From contig URAI01000047.1 of NCBI GenBank assembly GCA_900545725.1, forward strand, positions 1-19,206: 19,206 nucleotides of DNA. The letters run 5' to 3'. The notes under the pieces were generated by a model. The model was not told the DNA's origin. It did no database searches and worked only from the letters and a program-made list of their open reading frames with translations. Position 1 is the first letter of the stretch. Each line of letters starts with the position of its first letter. Source of the stretch: an uncultured Eubacterium sp. GTDB taxonomy: Bacteria > Bacillota > Clostridia > Lachnospirales > Lachnospiraceae. Positions 1-7,600 of this stretch are shown in pieces. The translations under genes and the position numbers were made by a program.

Positions 1-143
1 AAGAATTTTCAAGGTTGTTTTACTGTTCAATTATCAATGTTCATAATCCAACTAACTTTCTAAACATCTTTATCAAAATCATTCAAAAGAATATTTAGAA
101 GTTGAATTCTATTTATTGTTTTGTTGCCGTGTCTCGCGGCGAC
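1..143 (-). other. Leader of a stable-RNA (probably rRNA) operon running off the left edge
   Basis: Read on the minus strand this stretch carries no open frame but resembles the untranslated leader found before 16S rRNA genes in low-GC Firmicutes. It starts with a hairpin at the predicted transcription start (123-143). It continues through an AT-rich stretch with a boxA-like ATTCTTTTGAA near 85-95, and ends in CATTGATAATTGAACAGT and ACCTTGAAAATTCT, phrases of the kind seen upstream of 16S genes. The 16S gene itself would lie beyond position 1 and is not visible, so the identity is inferred from the leader and from the strength of the promoter. A tRNA operon leader is the main alternative. Confidence 0.6.
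123..143 (-). promoter_or_regulatory. Hairpin at the 5' end of the stable-RNA transcript
   Basis: The minus strand reads GTCGCCG, a 7-base loop, then CGGCAAC. This gives a 7-bp stem with one G-U pair beginning at the predicted start site. It is the only GC-rich element in the leader and could protect the 5' end or act in early processing. Confidence 0.6.
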
Positions 144-146
144 TTG

Positions 147-220
147 ATTATATTACCATTCATTGTTACAAATGTCAACATCTTTTTTTATTTTTTTCGT
201 TTTTTTGATTTTTATTTTCG
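147..220 (-). promoter_or_regulatory. Strong sigma-A promoter with A-tract upstream element
   Basis: On the minus strand a perfect -35 box TTGACA sits at 173-178. It is followed after 17 bp by TAATAT (150-155), overlapping TATAAT at 147-152 (20 bp spacing). Immediately upstream (183-213) there are four A-tracts of 5 to 7 bases spaced about 8 to 9 bp apart, the arrangement of an UP element or intrinsic bend seen at rRNA promoters. Transcription would start near 143 and run leftward. Confidence 0.75.
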
Positions 221-243
221 TTATACTCTATATACGAAACAAA

Positions 244-336
244 AGACTGCCTCAATAAGCAGTATTATACACGATATAGTTCTTTATATAATATCCTATA
301 TCCCGTATAAAACTTATTAACTGGCAGTCTGTTTTT
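244..336 (-). terminator. Long imperfect hairpin, probable terminator after the radA operon
   Basis: Nested complementary arms run the length of this segment: AGACTGCC (244-251) with GGCAGTCT (323-330), AATAAG (254-259) with CTTATT (313-318), TTATAC (265-270) with GTATAA (305-310), and GATATAG (273-279) with CTATATC (296-302). On the minus strand the stem is followed by TTTTGTTT, about 50 bases after the chemoreceptor-domain stop codon and before the stable-RNA promoter. On the plus strand it is followed by GTTTTT, so it could work both ways. It is much longer than a usual intrinsic terminator, and a MITE-like element or structured RNA is possible. Confidence 0.6.
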
Positions 337-378
337 AACATATATCAGACTATAAATCTAAAATAACTTTCTTAATTA

Positions 379-1017
379 TCAGCCATTTATAGTATTTTTG
401 GCCTTATCTGTAATATCTCTCTGGTATGCAATTTCATTTTCAATATTTCTTGCAAGTTCATTAGCTGTATAAGCAGCATCAACAACTTTATTAAGCACCT
501 GTCCTACACTGTCTGCCTTAGCTTTCTGGTGTGTGGCACTGTCATATATATTGTTCATCGACTCAACAGTCTCTTTAACTGATGTTTGAACCTTGTTAAT
601 CGTATCTGTAATCTCCTTAGATGACTTGGCAGACTGTGATGCAAGATTCCTTACTTCACCTGCTACAACTGCAAATCCTCTTCCATGTTCTCCTGCCCTT
701 GCAGCCTCTATTGATGCGTTAAGAGACAATATATTAGTTCTATTAGAAATAGAAGCAATTACTGATGCAAATTCCTCTATCTTTTTAGACAGATTTTCAA
801 GTTCCTTAATCTTAGCTGATGATTCTTCGACAATCCTGTTAAGATTATCTATCATGTTAAGAATCTCCTCAACATTACCAATACTTTCCTTTACAAGATT
901 CAAAGATGTATCTGATGAATTGATAACATCAAATGCATTCTTTTCAAGTCTTTCCTGCGAATCATCCAAACCATTAAGAATATCCGCTAAATTCTTCATT
1001 AACATATCTTCCGCCAT
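379..1017 (-). CDS. Soluble chemoreceptor signalling-domain protein (MCP-like, no sensor)
   Basis: A 212-residue, almost wholly helical protein made only of the cytoplasmic signalling part of a methyl-accepting chemotaxis protein. The diagnostic hairpin tip is clear near residues 95-140 (TNILSLNASIEAARAGEHGR, then GFAVVAGEVRNLA). In chemoreceptors this tip contacts CheA and CheW. There is no transmembrane segment, HAMP domain or recognisable ligand-binding domain, so it would be cytoplasmic; heptad-like coiled coil flanks the tip on both sides. An in-frame ATG 12 bases upstream (1029) overlaps the GGAG ribosome site at 1024-1027, so I place the start at 1017, six bases after GGAG. It lies 41 bases after radA with no terminator between them, so it is probably co-transcribed. 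What it senses, and whether it serves chemotaxis or another system, cannot be read from the sequence. Confidence 0.85.
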   Translation of the reverse strand: MAEDMLMKNLADILNGLDDSQERLEKNAFDVINSSDTSLNLVKESIGNVEEILNMIDNLNRIVEESSAKIKELENLSKKIEEFASVIASISNRTNILSLNASIEAARAGEHGRGFAVVAGEVRNLASQSAKSSKEITDTINKVQTSVKETVESMNNIYDSATHQKAKADSVGQVLNKVVDAAYTANELARNIENEIAYQRDITDKAKNTING

Positions 1018-1058
1018 AATAATCTCCATTCTTTAGTGTCTTTATAAACAACTTCTGC

Positions 1059-2438
1059 CTAAATAAATCTAATCGCTTCACTTATATTTTGCACACCAAT
1101 TATATTTATTTTATCAGTTTTTCTGATATTTTTCAAGCATACATATGGTACTATACATGTTTCAAATCCTAATTTGACTGCTTCATTAATTCTTACCTGT
1201 ACCTGACTGACAGCCCTTACTTCCCCGGCAAGTCCTACCTCTCCAAATATTATCGTTTTATCACTGACCGGCCTGTTCTTATAGCTGCTCACCAATGCCA
1301 TAACAAGTCCAAGGTCAAGTGCCGGTTCATTCACCTTTATACCGCCTGCTATATTAACATAGGCATCGCTACCTGACATATGTATTCCGGCTCTTTTTTC
1401 TAATACCGCCATTAAAAGATTCACTCTGTTATAATCCGTACCTGCTGCTGTTCTTCTTGGCAGACCAAAATTAGAATCACACACTAATGCCTGTATTTCC
1501 ACAAGCAAAGGTCTTGTTCCTTCTATAAGACATACAACTACTGAACCAGAAGCTTCTTCTGCCCTTCCATTTAACATGTACTCTGATGGATTCTCCACTT
1601 CCGCAAGTCCTTTATCCATCATCTCAAACACCCCAATTTCATTAGTTGAACCAAATCTGTTTTTTACGCCTCTTAATATTCTGTATGCCGCATTTCTGTC
1701 ACCTTCAAAATATAATACGGTATCAACCATATGTTCCAATACCCTAGGACCTGCAACTACCCCCTCTTTTGTCACATGTCCAACAATAAATATTGATATT
1801 CCAAGTCCTTTGGCAAGCTGCATAAGCACCGATGTCGATTCTCTTACCTGACTTACACTTCCCGGTGCCGATGATATTTCCTCCCTGTACATAGTCTGGA
1901 TTGAATCTATAATTACAATATCAGGTTTCTCTTCTTTTAGGACATTTTCAATAATTTCAAGGTTAGTTTCGCACAAAAGAAGCATACTTTCATTACTGCT
2001 TCCAAGTCTTTCCGCCCTTATCTTAATCTGTTTTAGTGATTCTTCTCCCGAAATATATAATACCTTTCTATTGTCAGATGCCATATTATTACACATCTGA
2101 AGTAATAATGTCGATTTACCTATTCCGGGATCTCCTCCCACAAGAACAAGCGAACCTTCTACTACTCCTCCACCCAGTACACGGTCCAGCTCTGCAATTC
2201 CGGTTGACATTCTGTCCTTATCCTGTGTACTTATCTGTGAAAATGTCGATGGTTTTACATCTGTCTTTCTTCCCGTTGATATGCCAACATTTACTATACC
2301 CTTTGTCTTTTTTTCTGTTGCCACCGGCTCTTCTACAAATGTATTCCATTCCTTGCAAGCCGGACACTGCCCTGACCACTTTGCCGACTCATATCCGCAC
2401 TCTCTGCAAAAAAAAGCCGTATTTTTTGTTTTTGCCAT
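1059..2438 (-). CDS. radA: DNA repair protein RadA/Sms
   Basis: A 459-residue RadA, the RecA-related, DnaB-like ATPase that drives branch migration of recombination intermediates. The N-terminal C4 zinc finger is intact (CRECGYESAKWSGQCPAC, Cys 11, 14, 25 and 28). The ATPase core has Walker A GGDPGIGKST near residue 100, a Walker B-like hydrophobic strand ending in IIDS, and the RadA-specific KNRFG motif (RGVKNRFGSTNE). The last third is the Lon-protease-like domain (GTDYNRVNLLMAVLEKRAG, then PALDLGLVMALVSS), which has a scaffold role. Length and domain order match the family. The start at 2438 is preferred because GGAG (2445-2448) lies six bases before it; an upstream in-frame ATG (2450) overlaps that ribosome site. 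It heads a two-gene unit with the chemoreceptor-domain gene. I found no confident promoter in the gap upstream. Confidence 0.95.
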   Translation of the reverse strand: MAKTKNTAFFCRECGYESAKWSGQCPACKEWNTFVEEPVATEKKTKGIVNVGISTGRKTDVKPSTFSQISTQDKDRMSTGIAELDRVLGGGVVEGSLVLVGGDPGIGKSTLLLQMCNNMASDNRKVLYISGEESLKQIKIRAERLGSSNESMLLLCETNLEIIENVLKEEKPDIVIIDSIQTMYREEISSAPGSVSQVRESTSVLMQLAKGLGISIFIVGHVTKEGVVAGPRVLEHMVDTVLYFEGDRNAAYRILRGVKNRFGSTNEIGVFEMMDKGLAEVENPSEYMLNGRAEEASGSVVVCLIEGTRPLLVEIQALVCDSNFGLPRRTAAGTDYNRVNLLMAVLEKRAGIHMSGSDAYVNIAGGIKVNEPALDLGLVMALVSSYKNRPVSDKTIIFGEVGLAGEVRAVSQVQVRINEAVKLGFETCIVPYVCLKNIRKTDKINIIGVQNISEAIRFI

Positions 2439-2937
2439 ATTAATCTCCATTCCGCAGGAATTTTAATGCCGGAGGAATCGCGGGCCAAATGTCAGATTTG
2501 ACTCTGCAATAATTATTATTTGTGCTGCCTGCTACACAAATATCCATTTTTATATACTAATGATAAAATAGTCTATCAGACTTGCTTATCATATCACTAT
2601 CATTTCTAAATAATACTGTTACAAATAAACAATAAGAAATTCATTCAAATCATTTTCCACCTGCTGTCAATGTCATTATACTTTGCTTATATATATAAGA
2701 ATTACATTATATGCACTTATAAAAATAAACTCATTATTATTTTCATAATATGCTAAAAAAGAGCTATCATGCCAAAAGATTCATGTATGATATAGATATT
2801 CTTATAATAATTACTATATCTTGTATAAATCTCCATTAGCACAACAGCTCCATTTTATAAATTATATTAAATTAGCAATATATTATTATATACCTTTTAA
2901 GCATGTAGTCAAAAAACGTACACCGGCCATATAATAA
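2439..2937. other. AT-rich intergenic gap without a supported gene
   Basis: About 500 bases without a convincing frame, between radA and the next minus-strand gene. It must hold the radA promoter, but I see only weak candidates: TTGACA on the minus strand near 2663-2668 lacks a good -10 box. Other items are a small perfect inverted repeat AGTCT-ATC-AGACT (2570-2582), a hairpin with a T-rich loop (about 2741-2772), and a short GC-rich island (about 2467-2486) just before radA. A T-run follows the orphan gene's stop codon near 2911-2916 without an obvious stem. No RNA gene was recognised. Confidence 0.6.
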
Positions 2938-3354
2938 TTAACCTACTTTCTTAACATCAACAGCTACTGCCTTATCACCATCAAATTCAACAGATAATAC
3001 AAGCTTTCCACCCATATTAGTCTTCATTATGCCTGCTGATTCTCCATTAATGGTAATCTCATATTCTGCACCTTCTTCTAACTCAAGTGTTATCTGTGCA
3101 TCTTCAACACCTTCAACTAAAAAGCTTACACCACCATCAGTTTCTGAATAACCATTAACAGCTGTTCCCGGTACAGATTCATATACAAATGAACCATTAC
3201 GTTCTAACTTTGTTATCTCATTGAAAGTCTTAACCTTATATGAATCACCACAATGCTCAAAATCTGATAATTTTGACTTAGTATCTAATTTATAGTTACC
3301 AAAACTAAGTTTTCCATCCTTTTCCGAACGAATCAACTCATTAACTACTGGCAT
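2938..3354 (-). CDS. Small conserved beta-rich protein of unknown function
   Basis: A 138-residue acidic protein with no signal peptide or membrane segment, therefore probably cytoplasmic. Its second half alternates short hydrophobic strands with turns (VSFLVEG, QITLELEEGAEYEITING, KLVLSVEFDGDKAVAVDVKK), suggesting a small beta-sandwich. From memory, similar Lachnospiraceae proteins carry the automatic label 'endosialidase', but nothing here looks like an endosialidase: it is far too short and lacks a phage-tailspike beta-propeller or secretion signal. I do not assign a function. The start is secure: AGGAGG lies eight bases upstream of the ATG. It has its own short upstream region with a TATAAT box, so it need not depend on clpC transcription. 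Confidence 0.85.
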   Translation of the reverse strand: MPVVNELIRSEKDGKLSFGNYKLDTKSKLSDFEHCGDSYKVKTFNEITKLERNGSFVYESVPGTAVNGYSETDGGVSFLVEGVEDAQITLELEEGAEYEITINGESAGIMKTNMGGKLVLSVEFDGDKAVAVDVKKVG

Positions 3355-3402
3355 CTATTTGTCCTCCTATTCTATTGTTCCGTATATCTACTGGTATACC
3401 TT

Positions 3403-3408
3403 ATTATA
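3403..3408 (-). promoter_or_regulatory. Candidate -10 box of the small orphan gene
   Basis: The minus strand has an exact TATAAT about 50 bases upstream of the orphan gene's start. The -35 region at 17 bp spacing is poor, so the promoter may rely on another feature or be weak. Confidence 0.4.
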
Positions 3409-3472
3409 CTATGCTTCAACAAAATAAGCTAGTATTTTATAAAAAAAGCTCAAAATAATCTATTTATTTGTA

Positions 3473-5935
3473 CTATTTATTTATTCCTCTCTTAAGAGAA
3501 AAATCAAGAGTTCCATCTTTTACAGATACTTTGACCTTGTTACCTTCCTTTATCTTTCCTTCAAGTATCTTCTCGGCTATATTGTCTTCTATTTCATTCT
3601 GAATTGTTCTTCTTAGTGGTCTTGCACCATATTTTTCATCATAGCCTTTTTCGACAATATATTTTTTAGCTTCATCATCAAGCTCTATAGATATCTTCAT
3701 CTGCTCAAGAGTTCTTTTATTTACTGTATTAATCATTATATCTACTATCTTTGCAATCTGCTCTTTATTAAGCATATGGAATACTATTATTTCATCTATA
3801 CGGTTGATAAATTCAGGCTTAAATATCCTTTTGACCTCATCCATAACCTTACTCTTCATATTCTCATGGTTCTGCTTTTCATCTGTAGCCGTTGCAAAGC
3901 CTAATGTCTTTGGTGCCACTATATTTTCTGCTCCTGCATTAGATGTCATTATAATTACAGTATTTTTAAAATCAACAACTCTTCCTGTCGAATCAGTTAT
4001 ATGTCCGTCATCAAGCACCTGTAAGAGTACATTAAATACATCAGGATGTGCCTTCTCAACCTCATCAAACAATATTACAGAATATGGGTTACGTCTTACC
4101 TTTTCACTTAATTGTCCCCCCTCATCATAACCTACATATCCAGGAGGTGAACCAATGAGCTTTGACACTGTGTGCTTCTCCATAAATTCTGACATATCAA
4201 CCCGTATCAATGCACTCTCCGTTCCAAACATAGCATCAGCAAGTGCCTTTGATAATTCTGTCTTACCTACACCGGTAGGTCCAAGGAATAAAAATGAACC
4301 AATAGGTCTGTTAGGATCCTTTAAACCGACTCTGCCTCTTCTGATGGCCTTTGCGATTGCAGTAACTGCCTCATCCTGTCCAATTACACGGTTATGAAGT
4401 GTTTCTTCAAGCTTTATAAGTCTTTCTGTTTCAGCTTGTGCAATACGCTGAACCGGTATTCTTGTCCACGCTGATACTACATCTGCGACTTCATCTTCTC
4501 CAACAATTATATTAGAGCTGTTTTTATCATCTTCCCATTTCTGTTTTAACTTTTCTAATCTTGCTTTTTTTCTCGCCTGTTTTTTCTTTATCTCCCCGGC
4601 TTCTTCAAAAGCTTCTGATTTAACAGCCTCTTCTTTTTCATTTTCAAGCTTATTAAGCTGTTCTTCAATCTTAGTTATCTCATCAGGCATAGTATATGAT
4701 TTAAGTCTTGCCTTTGATGCTGCCTCATCTATAAGATCAATGGCCTTATCCGGCAAGAATCTGTCATTTATATATCTTTCAGAAAGCTTAACTGCTGCTT
4801 TTATGGCACCATCTGTAATTGTAACCTGATGATGCTGTTCGTATCTGCTTCTTAAACCTTTTAATATCCCGACAGTTTCTTCTATTCCCGGTTCTTCAAC
4901 CTTAACCGACTGAAAACGTCTCTCTAACGCTGCATCCTTTTCAATATATTTTCTATATTCTTCTATAGTTGTAGCTCCTATAAGCTGTATCTCGCCTCTT
5001 GCAAGAGATGGCTTTAGAATATTAGATGCATCTATTGCCCCCTCTGCCCCTCCGGCACCTATTATTGTATGAAGTTCATCTAAAAATAATAATACATTAC
5101 CATCATTTTTAACTTCATTGATTACCCTTTTAATTCTCTCTTCAAATTCTCCTCTGTACTTAGATCCTGCTACCATTCCGGATAAATCTAATGTAAGAAG
5201 TCTTTTATTCTTAATATTATCAGGAACACTTCCCTCAACAATCTTAGCCGCAAGACCTTCAGCAATTGCAGTCTTACCAACGCCCGGTTCTCCTATAAGA
5301 CATGGATTATTTTTTGTTCTTCTGCTAAGAATCTGTATAACTCTCTTTATCTCTTCTTCTCTTCCGATTACCGGATCTAACTTTCCCTCTCTTGCAAGCT
5401 GTGTAAGATCTCTGCTGTACTGATTAAGTGTCTGTGTTGTTCTTCTGTCTTTGTTTCTTACCTTGCCATTCTGAAAATCTTCCTTATATGCGTTAGTATC
5501 CTCTCCCATTGCAACAAGTATATCTACATACATTTTCTTTATGCTGACACCTATTGTATTAAGAAGCCTTGCTGCAACACTTTCAGTTTCTTTTATTATA
5601 GATATAAGAATATGTTCTGTTCCTATAAGTTCTGACTTAAATCTTATTGCTTCCTTTGAAGCATTTTCAAGTATTCTTCTTACTCTCGGTGTATATCCTG
5701 CCGGCTCTTTTACACTTATATTGCTGTCAGGTGCAATAAGCTGATATACAAGATTAGTTATTTTTTCATCTGTAACATCATTATCTATTAATATTGAAGA
5801 TGCAAGACTTCCCTCTGCCTTTATAAGCCCCAAAAGCAAATGTTCTGAACCAATGTATCCATGTCCCAGCATAGTTGCTGTTTCAGCAGCATGGTTAAGT
5901 GCTTCCTGAGCTTTTTTAGTAAACCTACTTTGCAT
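3473..5935 (-). CDS. clpC: ClpC, Hsp100 AAA+ unfoldase
   Basis: An 820-residue ClpC, the ATP-driven ring unfoldase that feeds proteins to the ClpP protease. Domains in order: double Clp N-repeat (about 1-140; in B. subtilis this region binds phosphoarginine), AAA-1 with Walker A GEPGVGKT and Walker B LLFLDELHTIIGAGG, a middle coiled-coil/UVR segment rich in E and K (about 410-470) that typifies ClpC, and AAA-2 with Walker A GPTGVGKT and the SPPGYVGY pore loop. The C-terminal sensor-2 region has GARPLRR. Length is normal. The start at 5935 follows GGAG (5942-5945) by six bases; upstream in-frame ATGs overlap or precede that site. It is the last gene of the flippase-mcsA-mcsB-clpC run, 50 bases after mcsB, consistent with ClpC acting on McsB-marked substrates. 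Confidence 0.95.
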   Translation of the reverse strand: MQSRFTKKAQEALNHAAETATMLGHGYIGSEHLLLGLIKAEGSLASSILIDNDVTDEKITNLVYQLIAPDSNISVKEPAGYTPRVRRILENASKEAIRFKSELIGTEHILISIIKETESVAARLLNTIGVSIKKMYVDILVAMGEDTNAYKEDFQNGKVRNKDRRTTQTLNQYSRDLTQLAREGKLDPVIGREEEIKRVIQILSRRTKNNPCLIGEPGVGKTAIAEGLAAKIVEGSVPDNIKNKRLLTLDLSGMVAGSKYRGEFEERIKRVINEVKNDGNVLLFLDELHTIIGAGGAEGAIDASNILKPSLARGEIQLIGATTIEEYRKYIEKDAALERRFQSVKVEEPGIEETVGILKGLRSRYEQHHQVTITDGAIKAAVKLSERYINDRFLPDKAIDLIDEAASKARLKSYTMPDEITKIEEQLNKLENEKEEAVKSEAFEEAGEIKKKQARKKARLEKLKQKWEDDKNSSNIIVGEDEVADVVSAWTRIPVQRIAQAETERLIKLEETLHNRVIGQDEAVTAIAKAIRRGRVGLKDPNRPIGSFLFLGPTGVGKTELSKALADAMFGTESALIRVDMSEFMEKHTVSKLIGSPPGYVGYDEGGQLSEKVRRNPYSVILFDEVEKAHPDVFNVLLQVLDDGHITDSTGRVVDFKNTVIIMTSNAGAENIVAPKTLGFATATDEKQNHENMKSKVMDEVKRIFKPEFINRIDEIIVFHMLNKEQIAKIVDIMINTVNKRTLEQMKISIELDDEAKKYIVEKGYDEKYGARPLRRTIQNEIEDNIAEKILEGKIKEGNKVKVSVKDGTLDFSLKRGINK

Positions 5936-5985
5936 ATTAATCTCCATTCTGCACATATAGTGCTATTAGTCTGTTATATTTGTGT

Positions 5986-7020
5986 CTATTCTATCATCGG
6001 AAGATTATCTCTGATAAATTGCGACCTGCATATATCAAGTTCCTCATCAGTCAGCTCCCGTTCATTCATTATCTTTAAATTAGCCGGCTGTATGCCTATC
6101 ATAATCTGATATATAGATGTATGATCTCCTGAACTTTCCATAAGCAGACCTTCCGATAATCCAAATCTTAATTGTGATAATAAAAACATTCCATCACCAA
6201 ATGAAATCTTTCTGGCATATCTTAACACACCATATGAACGGTTTACACTGTCTAATGCTGTCATATATTTCTTTTTTATATATTCTTTTCTTAAAGCTCT
6301 CTCCTGTGATATAACCTGTTCAGCTATTTTATTAAGATTCTCAATTATCTCATGCTCTGATTTTCCTAGTGTTATTATATTGGATAACTGATATATATCA
6401 CCGCAGGACTGTCCCTTATCGTCTGAATAGACTCCCTTTAGCTGAAGTCCGAACCTTCCGACTTCGGCAGCAATACCATTAATTCTTTCACTTCCCGAAA
6501 GTGCCGGCAGATGCAGCATATAAGATACTCTCATTCCTGTACCGACATTAGAAGGACACGTAGTAAGATACCCATACTTTTCATCATATGCATAATCCAG
6601 TACATTGCCTATTGATGTATCTATATCATCCGCAAGCTTATATGCCGCATCCATATCTCTTCCTGCAACATATGACTGTATCCTTATATGATCCTCTTCG
6701 TTAATCATTATTGATATATTTTCATTATATGAGGCAAAGCCTGCCGCAACCTCCTGTCCTGACAGATAATCACTGATAAGATGTCTTTCTTTCATCGCAG
6801 TTTTCTGACTTTCATCAAGATTCTTAAAATCATAATCCATAAACTGATTCATATCTATAACTTTCCTGACAGCTTCAACAGCTTCATCCGTCATCTGTCT
6901 TGACTGTGCAATTCCAAGTTTTAAGGAAAAATTATATTTACTTAGATTCCTTGCCAGCCTGACTCTGCTTGAAATAACCACATCGCCGTCTTTACCATTC
7001 TGTTCAAACCATCTAAGCAT
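5986..7020 (-). CDS. mcsB: McsB protein arginine kinase
   Basis: A 344-residue member of the guanidino-kinase fold that phosphorylates arginine side chains, marking proteins for ClpCP degradation. Recognisable family motifs are VISSRVRLARNL near the N-terminus (nucleotide phosphate contacts), MINEEDHIRIQ in the middle, and TCPSNVGTGMRVS carrying the reactive Cys of the active site. The C-terminal GIQPANL segment is also typical. Length is close to the usual 350 to 360 residues, so the enzyme looks intact. The ATG at 7020 overlaps the mcsA stop codon region by eight bases, with AAGGA nine bases upstream, which points to translational coupling with its activator McsA. The neighbours mcsA and clpC support the assignment. 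Confidence 0.95.
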   Translation of the reverse strand: MLRWFEQNGKDGDVVISSRVRLARNLSKYNFSLKLGIAQSRQMTDEAVEAVRKVIDMNQFMDYDFKNLDESQKTAMKERHLISDYLSGQEVAAGFASYNENISIMINEEDHIRIQSYVAGRDMDAAYKLADDIDTSIGNVLDYAYDEKYGYLTTCPSNVGTGMRVSYMLHLPALSGSERINGIAAEVGRFGLQLKGVYSDDKGQSCGDIYQLSNIITLGKSEHEIIENLNKIAEQVISQERALRKEYIKKKYMTALDSVNRSYGVLRYARKISFGDGMFLLSQLRFGLSEGLLMESSGDHTSIYQIMIGIQPANLKIMNERELTDEELDICRSQFIRDNLPMIE

Positions 7021-7558
7021 TGGTTTCTTTCCTTTCTTTTAATGCCTTAATCTCATCACGGCATTTTGCCGCAAGCTCATAATTTTCCAATTCAACAGCC
7101 TCTCTTTGTTTCATTGTAAGCTTAATTATCTCATCTTCAAGCTTCTTTTCTTCGCTATCCTGTTGTATACCAACCGTCTTTTTATATTTTTTTCCTCTAT
7201 GGATTATATCTCCATGAATCTTTTTAATATTATCCTCTATCAAAGGTCCGAATACATCATAACAGCCGGCACAGCCAAACTTGCCTACTCTTGCAAATTC
7301 TGCAAAACTCATATTACATTGCGGACATCTTATATGCTCCATTGTCTGGTCTGATGCTGACATCATACCCTCATTAGAAGCTAAAAGACCTGTTAATAAT
7401 CTGACAAATGGAAAATCGTTATCAGACAGTCCTCCATATCCAGACAACTTAAGCTGTGCTGCACACTGGCTGCACAAATGATGTTCTGTTCTTCTCCCAT
7501 TCACAACCTCTGTATAATGAATTGTTGCTTCATTATTGTTACAATTTTCACATAACAT
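7013..7558 (-). CDS. mcsA: McsA, zinc-finger activator of McsB
   Basis: A 181-residue protein with two pairs of CxxC zinc-binding clusters (CENC and CSQC near the N-terminus, CPQC and CAGC near residues 100-125). A C-terminal UVR motif follows (EAVELENYELAAKCRDEI). This is the McsA layout; in other Firmicutes it binds and activates McsB and modulates CtsR and ClpC. I set the start at the ATG of MLCENC (7558), as family members begin this way. A GTG four codons upstream (7570) is also open, but an AAGGA only one base before it is too close. The ribosome site for 7558 is spaced unusually far (13 bases), so the start is less certain than the gene. The flippase stop codon is 42 bases upstream. 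Confidence 0.9.
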   Translation of the reverse strand: MLCENCNNNEATIHYTEVVNGRRTEHHLCSQCAAQLKLSGYGGLSDNDFPFVRLLTGLLASNEGMMSASDQTMEHIRCPQCNMSFAEFARVGKFGCAGCYDVFGPLIEDNIKKIHGDIIHRGKKYKKTVGIQQDSEEKKLEDEIIKLTMKQREAVELENYELAAKCRDEIKALKERKETNA

Positions 7559-7600
7559 AATTATTCTCACGTCCTTCCATGATGAATTATTTATCTTAAT

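Noticed and set aside
102..320. 72-codon plus-strand open frame near the left edge
   Set aside because: It crosses the predicted stable-RNA promoter, poly-T tracts and the long hairpin, has no ribosome site, and its Phe/Tyr/Ile-rich translation is what T-rich DNA gives by chance.
593..1036. 147-codon plus-strand open frame
   Set aside because: It lies opposite the clearly coding chemoreceptor domain and is its antisense shadow.
2760..2843. 27-codon minus-strand small frame starting MEIYTRYSN
   Set aside because: The GGAG is 11 bases before the ATG, the composition is that of AT-rich spacer, and nothing else supports it.
3826..3836. TTTGACC heptad resembling half a CtsR site
   Set aside because: It is single, inside clpC coding sequence, and lacks the required tandem second heptad.
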